Positions 10,060 to 22,174 of a stretch of 64,000 nt of DNA are shown piece after piece. The stretch covers positions 1,674,001 to 1,738,000 of the forward strand of contig NW_027248941.1 in NCBI RefSeq assembly GCF_036711975.1. Direction: 5' to 3'. Positions within the stretch are counted from its first letter, which is position 1, and every line of letters starts with the position of its first letter. The position numbers and the translations under genes are program-made. Below the pieces are notes generated by a model. The model searched no databases and was not told the origin of the DNA. It saw nothing but the letters and a program-made list of their open reading frames with translations. Source of the stretch: Onthophagus taurus (taxonomy: Eukaryota; Arthropoda; Insecta; Coleoptera; Scarabaeidae).

Positions 10060-11140
10060 CACATTTATTGGCGATATTTGCTTGTTTGCATTGTTTTTTG
10101 TTTCGTTGCTATGGCAACCAACATTTTTATTTTTTTTTGCACGTCCATGAAATTTATCACGTAATAGATGTTGCGCCATCCTGTTAAATATAAACGTCCT
10201 CCATATCCATAATTTCGAAAATCTATTATTATTGTGGACGGGCGCACCAGCAGCTTTATTTCGAATTACTCCGCCAACCTAAACATCGCACTAAACTGTC
10301 ACTCATTGTTGATGAAGTACTTACTGAGTAGCTTGACCACTTATCTTGGGGTTTAGGAGCTACAAATCTGACAATTTTGCTTGTTGACATAATCAGATAG
10401 TACCCAATCAGCGAATATACAGCGTTATGCACGTAGTCCCACAAGATGTGGGTTTAATTTTTGTATTAGCTGCACTTTGTAAGCATTTAATGCAAAATCT
10501 TTATACAAAATACACACTGTCAACTAAGGCGGCAATATTTTCTGCAGACTTCTGCCGGACAAACACGAATTAGAGTCGTCACATCACCAACATGTCCGAG
10601 ACTTTCAAATTCATCCCTCTTTGTCGCTGCACATTGTCTTAGATTAAAATCCTTTCTCCTATTTAAAGAGATTCTCGCAGAATTGGTGTCCAAATAAAAA
10701 AATATTTTGTGTATCGGCTACAAAGACAAAAAAATCTTTCCTACATTCTTCCATAATTAGCTTGAAAAAATAAGATACTCCCTCTTCCAAAATTTCCAAA
10801 ATTCGTTGTACTACGGTATTATTTGTAAAGTAACGTCTTTTCGCAAAAATAATCAATACAACATGATTTTGTTATGCAAAATAATTTAGAGTTTAGTATT
10901 TAACTGTTGTGGTTATTAAACATCACTAAACCATAAATATCGACATTTTGATGAAATTAATTTCACTTTCGACGTCACATCACCATTTGAATCGAAACCA
11001 ACTTTTTCACATCAATACGAAAATAATCGACCGGAAATCACCTCCCGAAACGCTTCAAACGATAATTATTATTCTATTTTCCAAACGTTTCTCTCTTTCT
11101 CTTTTTTATTCTTTCGTTTCACATTCATGTTGTAGTTGTT
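10060..11140. other. Unassigned AT-rich stretch
   Basis: No open frame with a recognisable family and no clear repeat. A pyrimidine-rich run ending TTTTATTTTCAG at about 11145-11156 would serve as a splice acceptor, leading into a short GC-richer stretch, but no coding frame follows it. Confidence 0.4.
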
Positions 11141-11446
11141 TTTTTTTTATTTTCAGGGTTGGAATAACAAAAACGGAACAAAAGGCTCCATACGGAGTAG
11201 GCCATGCCGTAACTAGGCAACTGTCGATTATAAGCCTACTCGATTTTTGCCGGGGCCTTTTGTTGGGCCTCCTTTTTTTTTAATCGAAGAAGGAAACGTC
11301 ACATCAACTCACGTCATATTCCGGCTCATAAATATAAGTAATCTCTTTCTTTTCTTTATATCAATATAATAATACTTAATAAAGACGTATTTAAAAAAAA
11401 AAGTGAAAAAAAGGTTATTGAGGAATTTGAATAAAGAGTTATTAGC

Positions 11447-11788
11447 ATGGAAAGCGTTAATTTAAACGGGGGTTATGCGGAAAAAGGTATGATTTTCCGA
11501 CCGAATCCTGAATTCTCTTGTTTCCTCGTTTCGCCCCGCTTGGGGGTGAATTCCCCAAACCCCGGATTGCCACCCTTTTGCAATGAAAGGCACGCTGCTA
11601 CTACGGCCTTAAATTCAATTCCGGGAAGCTTTCACAGCAAATACACGATTTTGTATTTTCCGGACGCGACGCTTGGGATGCGACATCCCAGCCGCCTCGG
11701 GGGACCCTTTTCAACTGCATTCAAACTTACTTGGGATTTCCTATTTCATCAAAATAGGGAATTTTTGCGTCTGATGACGCACGGCTAA
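11447..11788 (+). other. GC-richer patch with an orphan 113-codon open frame
   Basis: The frame reads through a CpG-rich block containing CCCCGCTTGGGGGTGAATTC and ends against the hairpin repeat family (GACGCACGGCTAAACCCGAA). I recognise no domain, and its composition is like the other CpG-rich patches (6.4 and 15.6 kb). A real protein is possible but not supported. Confidence 0.2.
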
Positions 11789-12125
11789 ACCCGAAACTTT
11801 CTAGTTCTAGTTTTATTTGTTATTTAACACTAGATTGTTGTATATTTTTATTGAAGTAAAAGTAGAACTAACACACTATACCTAGAACTAGAATCATTCG
11901 GGTTTAGCCGTCTTATGAGACGAACGCTAAACCTGAATGTTTCTAGTTCTTGGTCTAGTGTTAGTTCTAGTGACAATGCAAGTGTAAAACTAGAACTAAC
12001 ACTAGACCTAGAACTAGAATCATTCGGGTTTAGCCGTCTTGAGAGACGTGCGGCTAAACCCGAATGATTCTAGTTCGCGGTCTAGTGTTAGTTCTAGTAG
12101 CAGTGGTAGGTAGCGCTAGTTAGCA
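11770..12125. repeat. CGGGTTTAGCC hairpin family, about two copies
   Basis: Copies carry CACTAGACCTAGAACTAGAA, CATTCGGGTTTAGCCGTC, then the inverse. The one at about 11985-12100 is a complete ~110-nt hairpin with a short GAGAGACG loop. AACTAGAACTAACACTAG is the outermost arm. Confidence 0.85.
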
Positions 12126-13400
12126 TATGTTATATATTAACACATTGATTACTTAATCAATATAATATAAGTATTAGATTGAAATTCCTGCGATATTTCA
12201 AAAATATTTCCCAAATTTTAACTAAAAAATCATCTATTTTCATATTATAAAGATTTATGTATATTGCTTAACACATTAACTATAAAGTGTGATAGTTATA
12301 ACCAAATTTCTTTTAATAACAGTTCTATAATGTCGGAATTTCCAAAATTAAACTTATTTATGCTTATATTAATGCAAAAAAAGGAAACAATTTGAAACTA
12401 ATGTAATATTTATATCTATAAAAATTAGTAAACCATAAATTACTATTATTTATGAATATTCTCTTAACACATTGACTACTTAATCAATATAATATAAGAT
12501 TTAGATAGAAATTTTTAAAATATCTCATAAATTTTTCTCACGATATTTCCAAAAATTGATCTATTTTGAAATCATCAAAAATTATTGATATAGCACGTAA
12601 CACATTAACTGCTAAACATGAGAGTTATGCATAAATTTATTTTAGTAATGATTTTACAATGTCAAAATTTATAAAATTTAACTCATTTACGCCTATATTA
12701 ATGAAAAAAAGTAAAATCTTCAATTTTATTTTAACACATTAACTACCCATTGAATGTTAAGATCTAATATCAGCAATAATCAATTAAATTTGAAGCAAAT
12801 ACGATATCTATATCTATACAAATTTAGTAAACGATAAATTATTATTATCTATGCATATTTTCTTAACACATTGATTACTTAATCAATATAATATAAGTGT
12901 TAGATTGAAATTTTTGCGATATTCCAAAAATGTTTCTCAAAATTTAACTAGAAAATCATCTATTTTTAAATTATTAAGATTTATTTGTGTATTGCTTAAC
13001 ACATTAACTATAAAGTGTAAGAGTTGTAAATTACTATTATTTATGAATATTTTCTTAACACATTGACTACTGAATCAATATAATATGAGATTTAGATAGA
13101 AACTTTTAAAATATCTCAAATTTTTCTCACAATATTTCCAAAAATTAATCTATTTTGAATTTATAAAGAGTTAATGATAAATTACTTAACACTTTAACTA
13201 CCAACTATGAGAATTGTGTCCAAATTTATTTTAGTAACGATTTTACAATATCAAAATTTCCAAAATTTAACTCATTTAAGTTATATTAATAAAAAAAATT
13301 AATATAGTCTTCGATTTTTTGTTAACACATTGACTACCATATGTTAGAAACCCCTTAAATAAGTTATAATATGATTTTTAATAATTATTCAATCTCGGTA
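12126..13400. repeat. AT-rich degenerate tandem repeats (TTAACACATT family)
   Basis: TTAACACATTGAYTACTTAA followed by TCAATATAATATAAG recurs at about 12137, 12465, 12865 and 13055. A second phrase, TTAACACATTAACTA, recurs between them. Spacing is irregular (about 190-400 bp), suggesting an old tandem array with insertions and losses. No gene. Confidence 0.7.
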
Positions 13401-13890
13401 ATTGAAAATTAAGGATTTATCCAACCCACATGTAGGTAGATAATTTGCTAAACATAACTTGGTATTATAATATGCATGACTTAGCTACACATAGTTTATC
13501 ACTCTTAACAAGTACCCTAGAAATTGAAAGTTCGGGAGGTTCTTGTTACAATTTGAAATTGTCTACATAACACCTTTTTGGAGTCTTATCTAGCAATCTG
13601 TGCATATTTCAAATGATTATCCAAGATCATTTTATCTTATAAAACACTAAATTCCTGTAGAGCAGATGTGATGAAATGTCTAAGAAGCCACTCTCGGCCT
13701 AACAATACTAATTGCTTGGAAAAACGTCTTATTAAACTACTTTTAGTTCTGTGGCATGGTGTCCACGTTTGGATCACATGGAGTGGATGATTTTGAATAA
13801 AATTACTTTAGCGTACGACATCAAATTAAAAACTGGACAAAAAAAATCACTTTCTACATCGATGCACACTTCACTACTTAGGTTGTATGA
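13400..13890. other. Unassigned stretch
   Basis: Mixed AT-rich DNA with a 63-codon open frame at 13751 that matches nothing I know. Confidence 0.4.
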
Positions 13891-13894
13891 CTGT

Positions 13895-14760
13895 TTTAGG
13901 TTCAGGGCTAAACCCAAAACTTCTAGTTCTAGGTCTAGTTAGCCGTGCGTCTTTAGAGTGCACTATCACTAGAACTAACACTAGACCTAGAACTAGAATC
14001 ATTCGGGTTTAGCCGTCTTGACAGACGTGCGGCTAAACCCGAATGATTCTAGTTCTCGGTCTAGTCTTAGTTCTAGTGATAGTGGTAGGTAGCGCTAGTT
14101 AGCATAAAATGGTATATATTTTTATTGAAGTAAAATTAGAACTAACACTAGACCTAGAACTAGAATCATTCGGGTTTAGCAGTCTTGAGAGACGTGCGGC
14201 TAAACCCGAATGATTCCAGTTCTCGGTCTAGTGTTAGTTCTAGTGATAGTGGTAGGTAGCGCTAGTTAGCATAGAATGGTATATATTTTTATTGAAGTAA
14301 AATTAGAACTAACACTAGACCTAGAACTAGAATCATTCGGGTTTAGCCGTCTTGAGAGACGTGCGGCTAAACCCGAATGATTCCAGTTCTCGGTCTAGTG
14401 TTAGTTCTAGTGGCAGTGGTAGGTAGTGTTAGTTAGTATAAAATGGTATATATTTTTATTGAAGTAAAATTAGAACTAACACTAGACCTAGAACTAGAAT
14501 CATTCGGGTTTAGCCGTCTTGAGAGACGTGCGGCTAAACCCGAATGATTCTAGTTCTCGGTCTAGTGTTAGTTCTAGTGATTGTGGTAGGTAGCGCTAGT
14601 TAGCATAAAATGGTATATATTTTTATTGAAGTAAAATTAGAACTAACACTAGACCTAGAACTAGAATCATTCGGGTTTAGCCGTCTTGAGAGACGTGCGG
14701 CTAAACCCGAATGATTCTAGTTCTCAGTCTAGTGTTAGTTCTAGTTTTAATTGTTATGCA
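13895..14760. repeat. Tandem array of five ~110-nt perfect hairpins
   Basis: Complete hairpins start at about 13971, 14128, 14305, 14472 and 14639, so the period is 157-177 bp. Each has arms of about 45 bp ending in ATTCGGGTTTAGCCGTC and its inverse around a short loop. Between hairpins lies a conserved linker, GTAGGTAGCGCTAGTTAGCA, then TGGTATATATTTTTATTGAA. Copies are very alike, so the array is young. Confidence 0.9.
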
Positions 14761-15027
14761 GTGCGAGTTTAATAAAAATCTAGCGCTGAATAACAATTAA
14801 AAGTAGAACTACCGTGCTTGATTTATACGTCGTATAGACATCTCGGGGAATAACGCGAGTTGAATTTTCAAAAAATTTATATTATTTTGAGATAAGAAAA
14901 AGAAAATAAGTCCCGCCTATTCAACCAATCATAAGGTGCTTATAAAAAGTGTTAGGAGAAAAAAAAATAGTTTTGGCATTTTTGTATGTGATAAAAAAAC
15001 GATTTTCTCACAATATCAATTTTATTA
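14760..15027. other. Flank of hairpin array
   Basis: It contains AGCGCTGAATAACAATTAAA, the inverse of the TTTTAATTGTTATTCAGCGC block at 2197, so the family end extends to about 14805. The rest is AT-rich with no feature. Confidence 0.45.
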
Positions 15028-15054
15028 TTGCGATTTTCGAATTTTCAACGTCAT

Positions 15055-15245
15055 GAATGTTTGGACGCAGTGGACATGGGAAAATTCAGCTTGCGTCGTC
15101 ATGGTTACGGTGGCACCGCTGCGGGATCGAACCCCGTCCGTGTCAGAGTTCCCACTCTTCAGTGTACATACGTCAGTTGGTGCGGCCCCCCGAGGCCACC
15201 CCTGGTACAGTCAACAACAAAAATTTCCCACAAATTTCACCCAGA
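15055..15245 (-). mobile_element. Possible tRNA-derived SINE
   Basis: On the minus strand GGGGTTCGATCCCGC (15121-15135) fits the RNA polymerase III B box GGTTCGANNCC. A weak A-box-like GTGGCCTCGGGG lies about 60 nt upstream in that strand, and the body ends in a non-coding GC-rich tail. A-box quality is poor, and I cannot compare it with other copies in the window. Confidence 0.35.
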
Positions 15246-15569
15246 AAAAAAAATAAAATCAACCAAAATTTTATAAAAATTAATTGATGGTTAAAACACC
15301 TCCTCAACCTATAGTTAATTAAACAATATAGCCGAAGGAAAATAACATTAAACATACGATTTTTGTGACGTATAATAAAAAATTATGATTCAAAAAAATC
15401 TCTTTTTATTTATCTCCCTTTTTAATAAAGATAATAAAACACGCGTTCATATCATTCATATCGTTCTCAATCTCATCGAAACCACCCCCATTTTATCCTG
15501 CTTCTCACTCCCTTTGAAAACTCCTTTTCGGATCAATATCGCGCCCGTCTTCCACCCCATCGTAATCCA

Positions 15570-16080
15570 CCTAGGAAAAATTCGCAATTAATTTCGGGGG
15601 AGCGAAGCACACAGTTGAGAGAAGAGGGTTTCGAAACAGCTTCGCTTTTCCACCCCCTGAACGACGGGGGTTATTCGAGCCATCGCAAGGGGGAGGGTGG
15701 GGTGTGCAGAACGCCACCACCACCACACAGCCGCACAGATACGGCTAATGAAACCCCCGGGGACGCGCCGTTCCCCACACGACGGGGCGCCACGTCCAAC
15801 GCCATGTTGCCCCTACGATCGCACTCCCGATTGGTCCGCCAACGGATGACAAATGACATTTTTTTACCCTCTCCCGCTCACTTCTCGTTCGCCCCCTTCG
15901 TCTTTTCCCTTCTCGTCGAGTAACCCCAAACCCGTAGAGACCCTTTTTCGAAACCAACCCGGGGGCCGAAAAAAAATACGTTGCTTCACCCACCCTAAGG
16001 GCTTCGGGGGTTTAAGGGGTGGAAAGAGGAGGACGCAAACGTTAAACGCACGCGGACACAAAAGAATTATGGTTGTTTAA
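15570..16080. promoter_or_regulatory. CpG-rich patch, possible promoter or untranslated exon
   Basis: Rich in C and CpG (for example GAAACCCCCGGGGACGCG at about 15748), with open frames on both strands caused by the base composition. It shares the AACCCCCGGGG phrase with the 6.4-7.2 kb patch. No protein family is recognised. Confidence 0.3.
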
Positions 16081-16955
16081 AAAAATTAAAAAAGGGGATG
16101 TTTTTGGGTGTAAATAGGGGTTGAATAAAGTGATGACTAAACTAAGGTTTTTGAGTGTTGCACTAAATTTTATTGTTAAATTGTTGTAATTGTTAAATTA
16201 ACTCACTTTGAATTTTTTCCCACAATTTTTCATACAAAATTAGAATTGTATTGATGCTACAATTTTGTTTTAAACGTTGAATGAATTCAAAAATTCATTT
16301 AAACATTATAATTGAATTAAAACAACATTATAAATATTAAGCAGTTTATATACAAATTTGAATGAAATTGCGTAACCGAAAATGGTACTTTATCTGAACG
16401 CGTTTTCCGCAGAAATCTCTTTAAATTGTGACAAGTTAATCAAAACTTGAATAAACCTTTATAATCACGATAAACATGTAAATAAAAAAATTCCAGTTAA
16501 ATCACGTAAAGAGAAGTGGTACTTTATCCGAACGCAATCACTGGTTTTTTCGTCAAAACAGTCACGATTCAAATGTTAATCCTTTAATTAAATGGTATAA
16601 TCGTTTATAATCATTAAAAACGTTCATAAATAAACCTTTTAATCGAATTGCGAATGCGAAAGCGCCACTTAATCCGATCACCCGATTATAATTGTGTGAT
16701 ATTTTGTATAAAGTTGTGTTTAAAATGAAAATAATTAGAATTGTTTTCTAGTTACGATGATATAATGAATTGAATAAATTATTTAAAATCCAATTCGTAT
16801 AGTAAATATATTGTATATAATAAACTACGATGAACTTTGGTGTAATCTAAGTTGTTACTTTGTGTAGAGTATGTGTATAAAGTAAGTTTTTTAATGTTTG
16901 CAATTTTTTGTATTGCAGCGACCTTTATTTGAAACGAATTAACTTTGTCTTTTGG
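16080..16955. other. AT-rich stretch with three degenerate repeats
   Basis: AATGGTACTTTATCTGAACG (16380), GTGGTACTTTATCCGAACGC (16517) and GCGCCACTTAATCCGATCAC (16661) are spaced about 140 bp apart. Nothing else is recognised. Confidence 0.45.
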
Positions 16956-16959
16956 CCAA

Positions 16960-19900
16960 TAGGCGGCGCCAGATCATTTGATTTCCTCAAAATGACACCA
17001 GTTCAATTTTTGGGGTTATCATCTCTAGCAGTGTCTCAAAATCTCCTCTAGGTATTCACATACACCCTCTGTATTCTTCTACATCTTATAAATCAACTTC
17101 CTTTTCAGACTTGATCATAGCCAGAGTCACTATTTACCATTTACTATGACATTTGATTTCTTCAAAATGACATTAGTTCAATTTTTAGAGTTACCATCTC
17201 TAACAGTGCCACAAAATCTCCTCTAGTCATTCACATACACCCTCTGTATTCTTATACATCTTATAAATCAACTTCCTTTTCGGACTTGACGATAGCCAGA
17301 GTCACTATTTATCATTTACTATGACATTTGATTTCTTCAAAATGACATTAGTTCAATTTTTAGAGTTACCATCTCTAGCAATGTCTCAAAATGTCCTCGA
17401 GTCATTCACATACGCCCTCTGGATTCTTCTACATCTTATGAATCAACTTTCTTTTCGGACTTGACGATAGCCAGAGTCACTATTTACCATTTACTATGAC
17501 ATTTGATTTCCTCAAAATGACATTAATTCAATTTTTGGAGTTACCATCTCTAGCAGAGTCTCAAAATGTACTCGAGTCTTTGATTACATATAATATGGAT
17601 TGAGCTAACTGAATATATCTACTAACAAAAATGTGGCTCAAGGTGAATAGAAGCAGATGGAAAGCGATAATGTGAAAGTGTAACAAAGATAGACATAAAA
17701 CGGTACTAAACAGACGGGCGCATGCGCACAAAAGTGTCAAACCTCTTCCATTTGACGTTTATCGTTTTGTTGTGTCACAGCCAGTCACACCGTTATGTTT
17801 AAAAATGTATTGTTTCGTGTGCAAAGTTCGCGATAATACAGTTTCACATCACCTGTAAGTATTATAAATGTTACTTCTAATTGATAGTTTTTTATCTTAT
17901 AAATTAACGCACGCCCATTATATGTCAGTACGCTTCTATGTTTATCTCGGTTCGATCACCTTGCGCAAGCTATCTCTCTCGTTGGCTCAATCCATATTAT
18001 ATATAATCAAAGACTCGAGTCATTCACATACACCCTCTGTATTCTTCTACATCTTATAAATCAACTTCCTTTTCGGACTTGACGATAGCCAGAGTCACTA
18101 TTTACTATGACATTTGATTTCCTCGAAATGACATCAGTTCAATTTTTGGAGTTACCATCTCTAGCAGTGTCTCAAAATGTCCTCGAGTCATTCACATACA
18201 CCCTGTATATTCTTTTACATCTTATAAATCAACTTCCTTTTCGGACTTGACGATAGCCAGAGTCCCAATTTACCATTTACTATGACATTTGATTTCCTCA
18301 AAATGACGTCAGTTCAATTTTTGAGGTTATCATCTCTAGCAGTGTCTCAAAAGGTCCTCTAGTCATTCACATACACCCTCTGTATTCTTTTACATCTTAT
18401 AAATCAACTTCCTTTTCGGACTTGACGATAGCCAGAGTCACTATTTACCATTTACTATGACATTTGATTTCCTTGAAATGACAGTTCAATTTTTAGAGTT
18501 GCCATCTCTAGCAGTGTCTCGAAATGTCCTCGAGTCATTCACATATACCCTCTGTATTCTTCTACATCTTATAAATCAACTTCCTTTTCGGACTTGACGA
18601 TAGCCAGAGTCACTATTTACCATTTACTATGACATTTTATTTCCTCGAAATGACATTAATTCAATTTTTGGAGTTACCATTTCTAGCAGTGTCTCAAAAT
18701 GTCCTCTAGTCATTTACATACACCCTCTGTATTCTTCTACATCTTATAAATCAACTTCCTTTTCGGACTTGACGATAGCCAGAGTCACTATTTACCATTT
18801 ACTATGACATTTGATTTCCTTGAAATGACAGTTCAATTTTTAGAGTTGCCATCTCTAGCAGTGTCTCGAAATGTCCTCGAGTCATTCACATATACCCTCT
18901 GTATTCTTCTACATCTTATAAATCAACTTCCTTTTCGGACTTGACGATAGCCAGAGTCACTATTTACCATTTACTATGACATTTGATTTCCTTGAAATGA
19001 CAGTTCAATTTTTAGAGTTGCCATCTCTAGCAGTGTCTCGAAATGTCCTCGAGTCATTCACATATACCCTCTGTATTCTTCTACATCTTATAAATCAACT
19101 TCCTTTTCGGACTTGACGATAGCCAGAGTCACTATTTACCATTTACTATGACATTTTATTTCCTCGAAATGACATTAATTCAATTTTTGGAGTTACCATT
19201 TCTAGCAGTGTCTCAAAATGTCCTCTAGTCATTTACATACACCCTCTGTATTCTTCTACATCTTATAAATCAACTTCCTTTTCGGACTTGACGATAGCCA
19301 GAGTCACTATTTACCATTTACTATGACATTTGATTTCCTTGAAATGACAGTTCAATTTTTAGAGTTGCCATCTCTAGCAGTGTCTCGAAATGTCCTCGAG
19401 TCATTCACATATACCCTCTGTATTCTTCTACATCTTATAAATCAACTTCCTTTTCGGACTTGACGATAGCCAGAGTCACTATTTACCATTTACTATGACA
19501 TTTTATTTCCTCGAAATGACATTAATTCAATTTTTGGAGTTACCATTTCTAGCAGTGTCTCAAAATGTCCTCTAGTCATTTACATACACCCTCTGTATTC
19601 TTCTACATCTTATAAATCAACTTCCTTTTCGGACTTGACGATAGCCAGAGTCACTATTTACCATTTACTATGACATTTGATTTCCTCAACATGACATCAG
19701 TTCAATTTTTGGAATTACCATTTCTAGCAGTGTCCCAAAATGTCCTCGAGTCATTCACATACAGCCTCTGTATGCGTTTACATCTTATAAATTAACTTAG
19801 TTTTCGAACTTGACGATAGCCAGAGTCACTATTTACCATTTACTATGACATTTGATTTACTCGAAATGATATTAGTTCAATTTTTGGAGTTACCATCTCT

Positions 19901-20716
19901 AGCAGTGTCTCAAAATCTCCTCGAGTCATTCACATACACCCTCTGGATTCTTCTACATCTTATAAATCAACTTCCTTTTGGGACTTGACGATAGCCAGAG
20001 TCACTATTTACCATTTACTATGACATTTGATTTCCTCGAAATGACATTAGTTCAATTTTCGGAGTTACCATCTCTTGCAGTGTCTCAAAATGTCCTCGAG
20101 TCATTCACATACAGCCTCTGTATTCGTTTACATCTTATAAATCAACTTAGTTTTCGGACTTGACGATAGCTAGAGTCACTATTTACCATTTACTATGACA
20201 TTTGATTTACTCGAAATGATATTAGTTCAATTTTTGGAGTTACCATCTTTAGCAGTGTCTCAAAATCTCCTCTAGTCATTCACATACACCCTCTGTATTC
20301 TTCTACATCTTATAAATCAACTTCCTTTTCGGACTTGACGATAGCCAGAGTCACTATTTACCATTTACTATGACACTTGATTTCCTCAAAATGACATCAG
20401 TTCAATTTTTGGAATTACCATTTCTAGCAGTGTCTCAAAATGTCCTCGAGTCATTCACATACACCCTCTGTATTCTTCTACATCTTATAAATCAACTTCC
20501 TTTTCGGACTTGACGATAGCCAGAGTCACTATTTACCATTTACTATGACATTTGATTTCCTCGAAATGACATCAGTTCAATTTTTGGAGTTACCATCTCT
20601 AGCAGTGTCTCAAAATGTCCTCTACTCATTCACATACACCCTCTGTATTCTTCTACATCTTATAAATCAACTTCCTTTTCGGACTTGACGATAGCCAGAG
20701 TCACTATTTACTATGA
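16960..20716. repeat. ~175-bp satellite array, about 19 monomers
   Basis: CGGACTTGACGATAGCCAGA recurs every 170-178 bp from about 17279 to 20684, with diverged copies at the left edge (CAGACTTGATCATAGCC at 17108). Monomers contain CATTTACTATGACATTTGAT and TCATTCACATACACCCTCTG. In 18.6-19.6 kb a two-monomer unit of about 348 bp repeats, marked by alternating CATTTTATTTCCTCG and CATTTGATTTCCTTG. The array is interrupted at 17578-18012 by a transposon. Confidence 0.93.
17578..18012. mobile_element. P-element-like miniature element, 435 bp
   Basis: The ends are CTTTGATTACATATAATATG then GATTGAGCTAAC, and their inverse with two mismatches, giving terminal repeats of about 31-32 bp. Direct repeats ACTCGAGT lie at 17570-17577 and 18013-18020, an 8-bp target duplication inside the satellite. 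Eight-base duplications and ~31-bp inverted ends are the mark of the P superfamily. Inside, the ATG at 17805 opens MYCFVCKVRDNTVSHHL followed by a GTAAGT splice donor. The C-x2-C start resembles the THAP zinc finger that begins P transposases. The rest of the transposase is absent. Confidence 0.75.
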
Positions 20717-20719
20717 CCT

Positions 20720-21490
20720 TCCATACCATACTATTTACAAGTTAAGTGGCCAAACTAAATTAGGCAAGGACATTTTGAATGTTGGGTTAGGTTAGTTTTC
20801 TCTTGTAATGTCAATTATACCGTGAAGTTAGATAAAATATTATTAGTACATTATATTCTAGTAATGAACTTTTGTTCAAATTAAAACAAATATTCCAATT
20901 TAAATCTGTCATTTAAAGAGCTGTATCGGATTTTATTGACTGTTTTGATGACATGTTGCAATGATTAAGAGAGGCGTTTACTCAAATCCCTCGCAACCAA
21001 ATGTTGCCGATGGATAACGCAATGTACAGCGACTACGCCTGGAATTTTATTTTTTAAATATGCTATGAACCGTTTATGACGCCCTGTCATATCCAGAGCG
21101 CTATGTTTACAAATTCCAACCACCCAAAAAAGAATGTTGGGTATGGTTAGTTTTCTTTTGTAATATCAATAATACTGTGAAGGAGTGTCGAGTCAGGTTT
21201 GTTTTGTAATGTCAATTATACCCTGAAGTTGGATAAAATACAATCTCAATTTAATCATAAAATATATTAAGCATAACTACACATGCACTTTATTGAAGGC
21301 ATCATTATTAGAGTTATTAAACATTCCGGCCATTACGTAAGCTAATATTACCGTTGAACTAAAACTAGAACTACCACTAGAATCTTTCGGGTTTTGCCGT
21401 GCGTCTTTTAAGAAATGGTTTGACGAGGTTCGAAGTGACGAAATCGGAAACAATATATAAGTCGGAAAACTAATTTATAATCCATTAAAG
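20720..21490. other. Degenerate 122-bp-repeat relatives and hairpin fragment
   Basis: GGTTAGTTTTCTCTTGTAAT (20793) and GGTTAGTTTTCTTTTGTAAT (21144), with TGTCAATTATACCGTGAAGT, are diverged copies of the 2276-2820 unit. A fragment of the CGGGTTTAGCC hairpin family (TTTCGGGTTTTGCCGTGCGT) lies near 21390. No gene. Confidence 0.5.
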
Positions 21491-22172
21491 CTAACTATTA
21501 ACTAATTGCATCGCGTCCGGTGTGAGGCAGGAGGAGGTCTTCGTGTTCACCACCATCTTCCATGTTCTGCTTAGCTCCCAGCCATCTTCTTTGTTGATGT
21601 TATTTCTATGTCGATGGATCTCTATGGCTTCTTTTGTCAGTCTTTGGTAGTATGTTTTGTCCCTAGCCAGCACCTATGTTTGATCGAAATCTATTCGGTG
21701 TCCCTCTGCATGGCAATGTTCTGCCAATGATCTTCTTCAACCTTACATCCCTTTCATGCTCCTTGATGCAGCACTCAACATTATGTCTAATTTGGCCAAC
21801 GTATCCAAGTGGTTTTGTACTTACCGTGTCCTCCCTGCTTTCGCTGCTTGATAGCCCGGTTGATGTCCTTCGAAGTGTATCCGTTCTTCTGCAGCACGCC
21901 TCGTAGAAAGTGTTGCTCTTTCTTCAAGTTATCTTTTCACATATTCTCGCTGCTCGCTGAAATAAAGTACGGATGACCCCCTCTTCTGTTGGGGATGATG
22001 ATGTGGTATGGGTCTTCTTCCGATACACACCAAGATCCAAATCTCCATTTGTCGTCCTTGTGACCAACAGATCTAGGAATGGTAATTTTTCGGCAGTTTC
22101 TGTTTCCATGGTAAACTTAATCATAGGATGTTGAGAGTTCAAGTGACCACCTTGCCATATCACAAACGACTC
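21491..22172 (-). pseudogene. Penelope-like element fragment (RT 3' part and GIY-YIG end)
   Basis: The minus strand from 22172 reads SFVIWQ, HLNSQHPMIKFTMETETAEK, LPFLDLLVTR and YRKKTHT, the region just after the YVDD box of Penelope-like reverse transcriptases. It then gives a frameshifted remainder and YYQRLTKEAIEIHRHRNNIN with EDGWELS, the conserved end of the GIY-YIG endonuclease domain. The active-site part of RT is missing, and an internal deletion joins WQGG to HLNSQ. Dead element, 5' truncated. Confidence 0.8.
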
Positions 22173-22174
22173 AC

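Noticed and set aside
11447-11788. 113-codon open frame as a gene
   Set aside because: No recognisable domain, GC-rich composition explains its openness, and it ends in a repeat.
15615-16061. Overlapping open frames on both strands at 15.6-16.1 kb
   Set aside because: Several frames are open at once on both strands, as expected from high GC; none resembles a protein.
21676-21906. Plus-strand open frame at 21676
   Set aside because: It is the shadow of the minus-strand Penelope-like endonuclease region.
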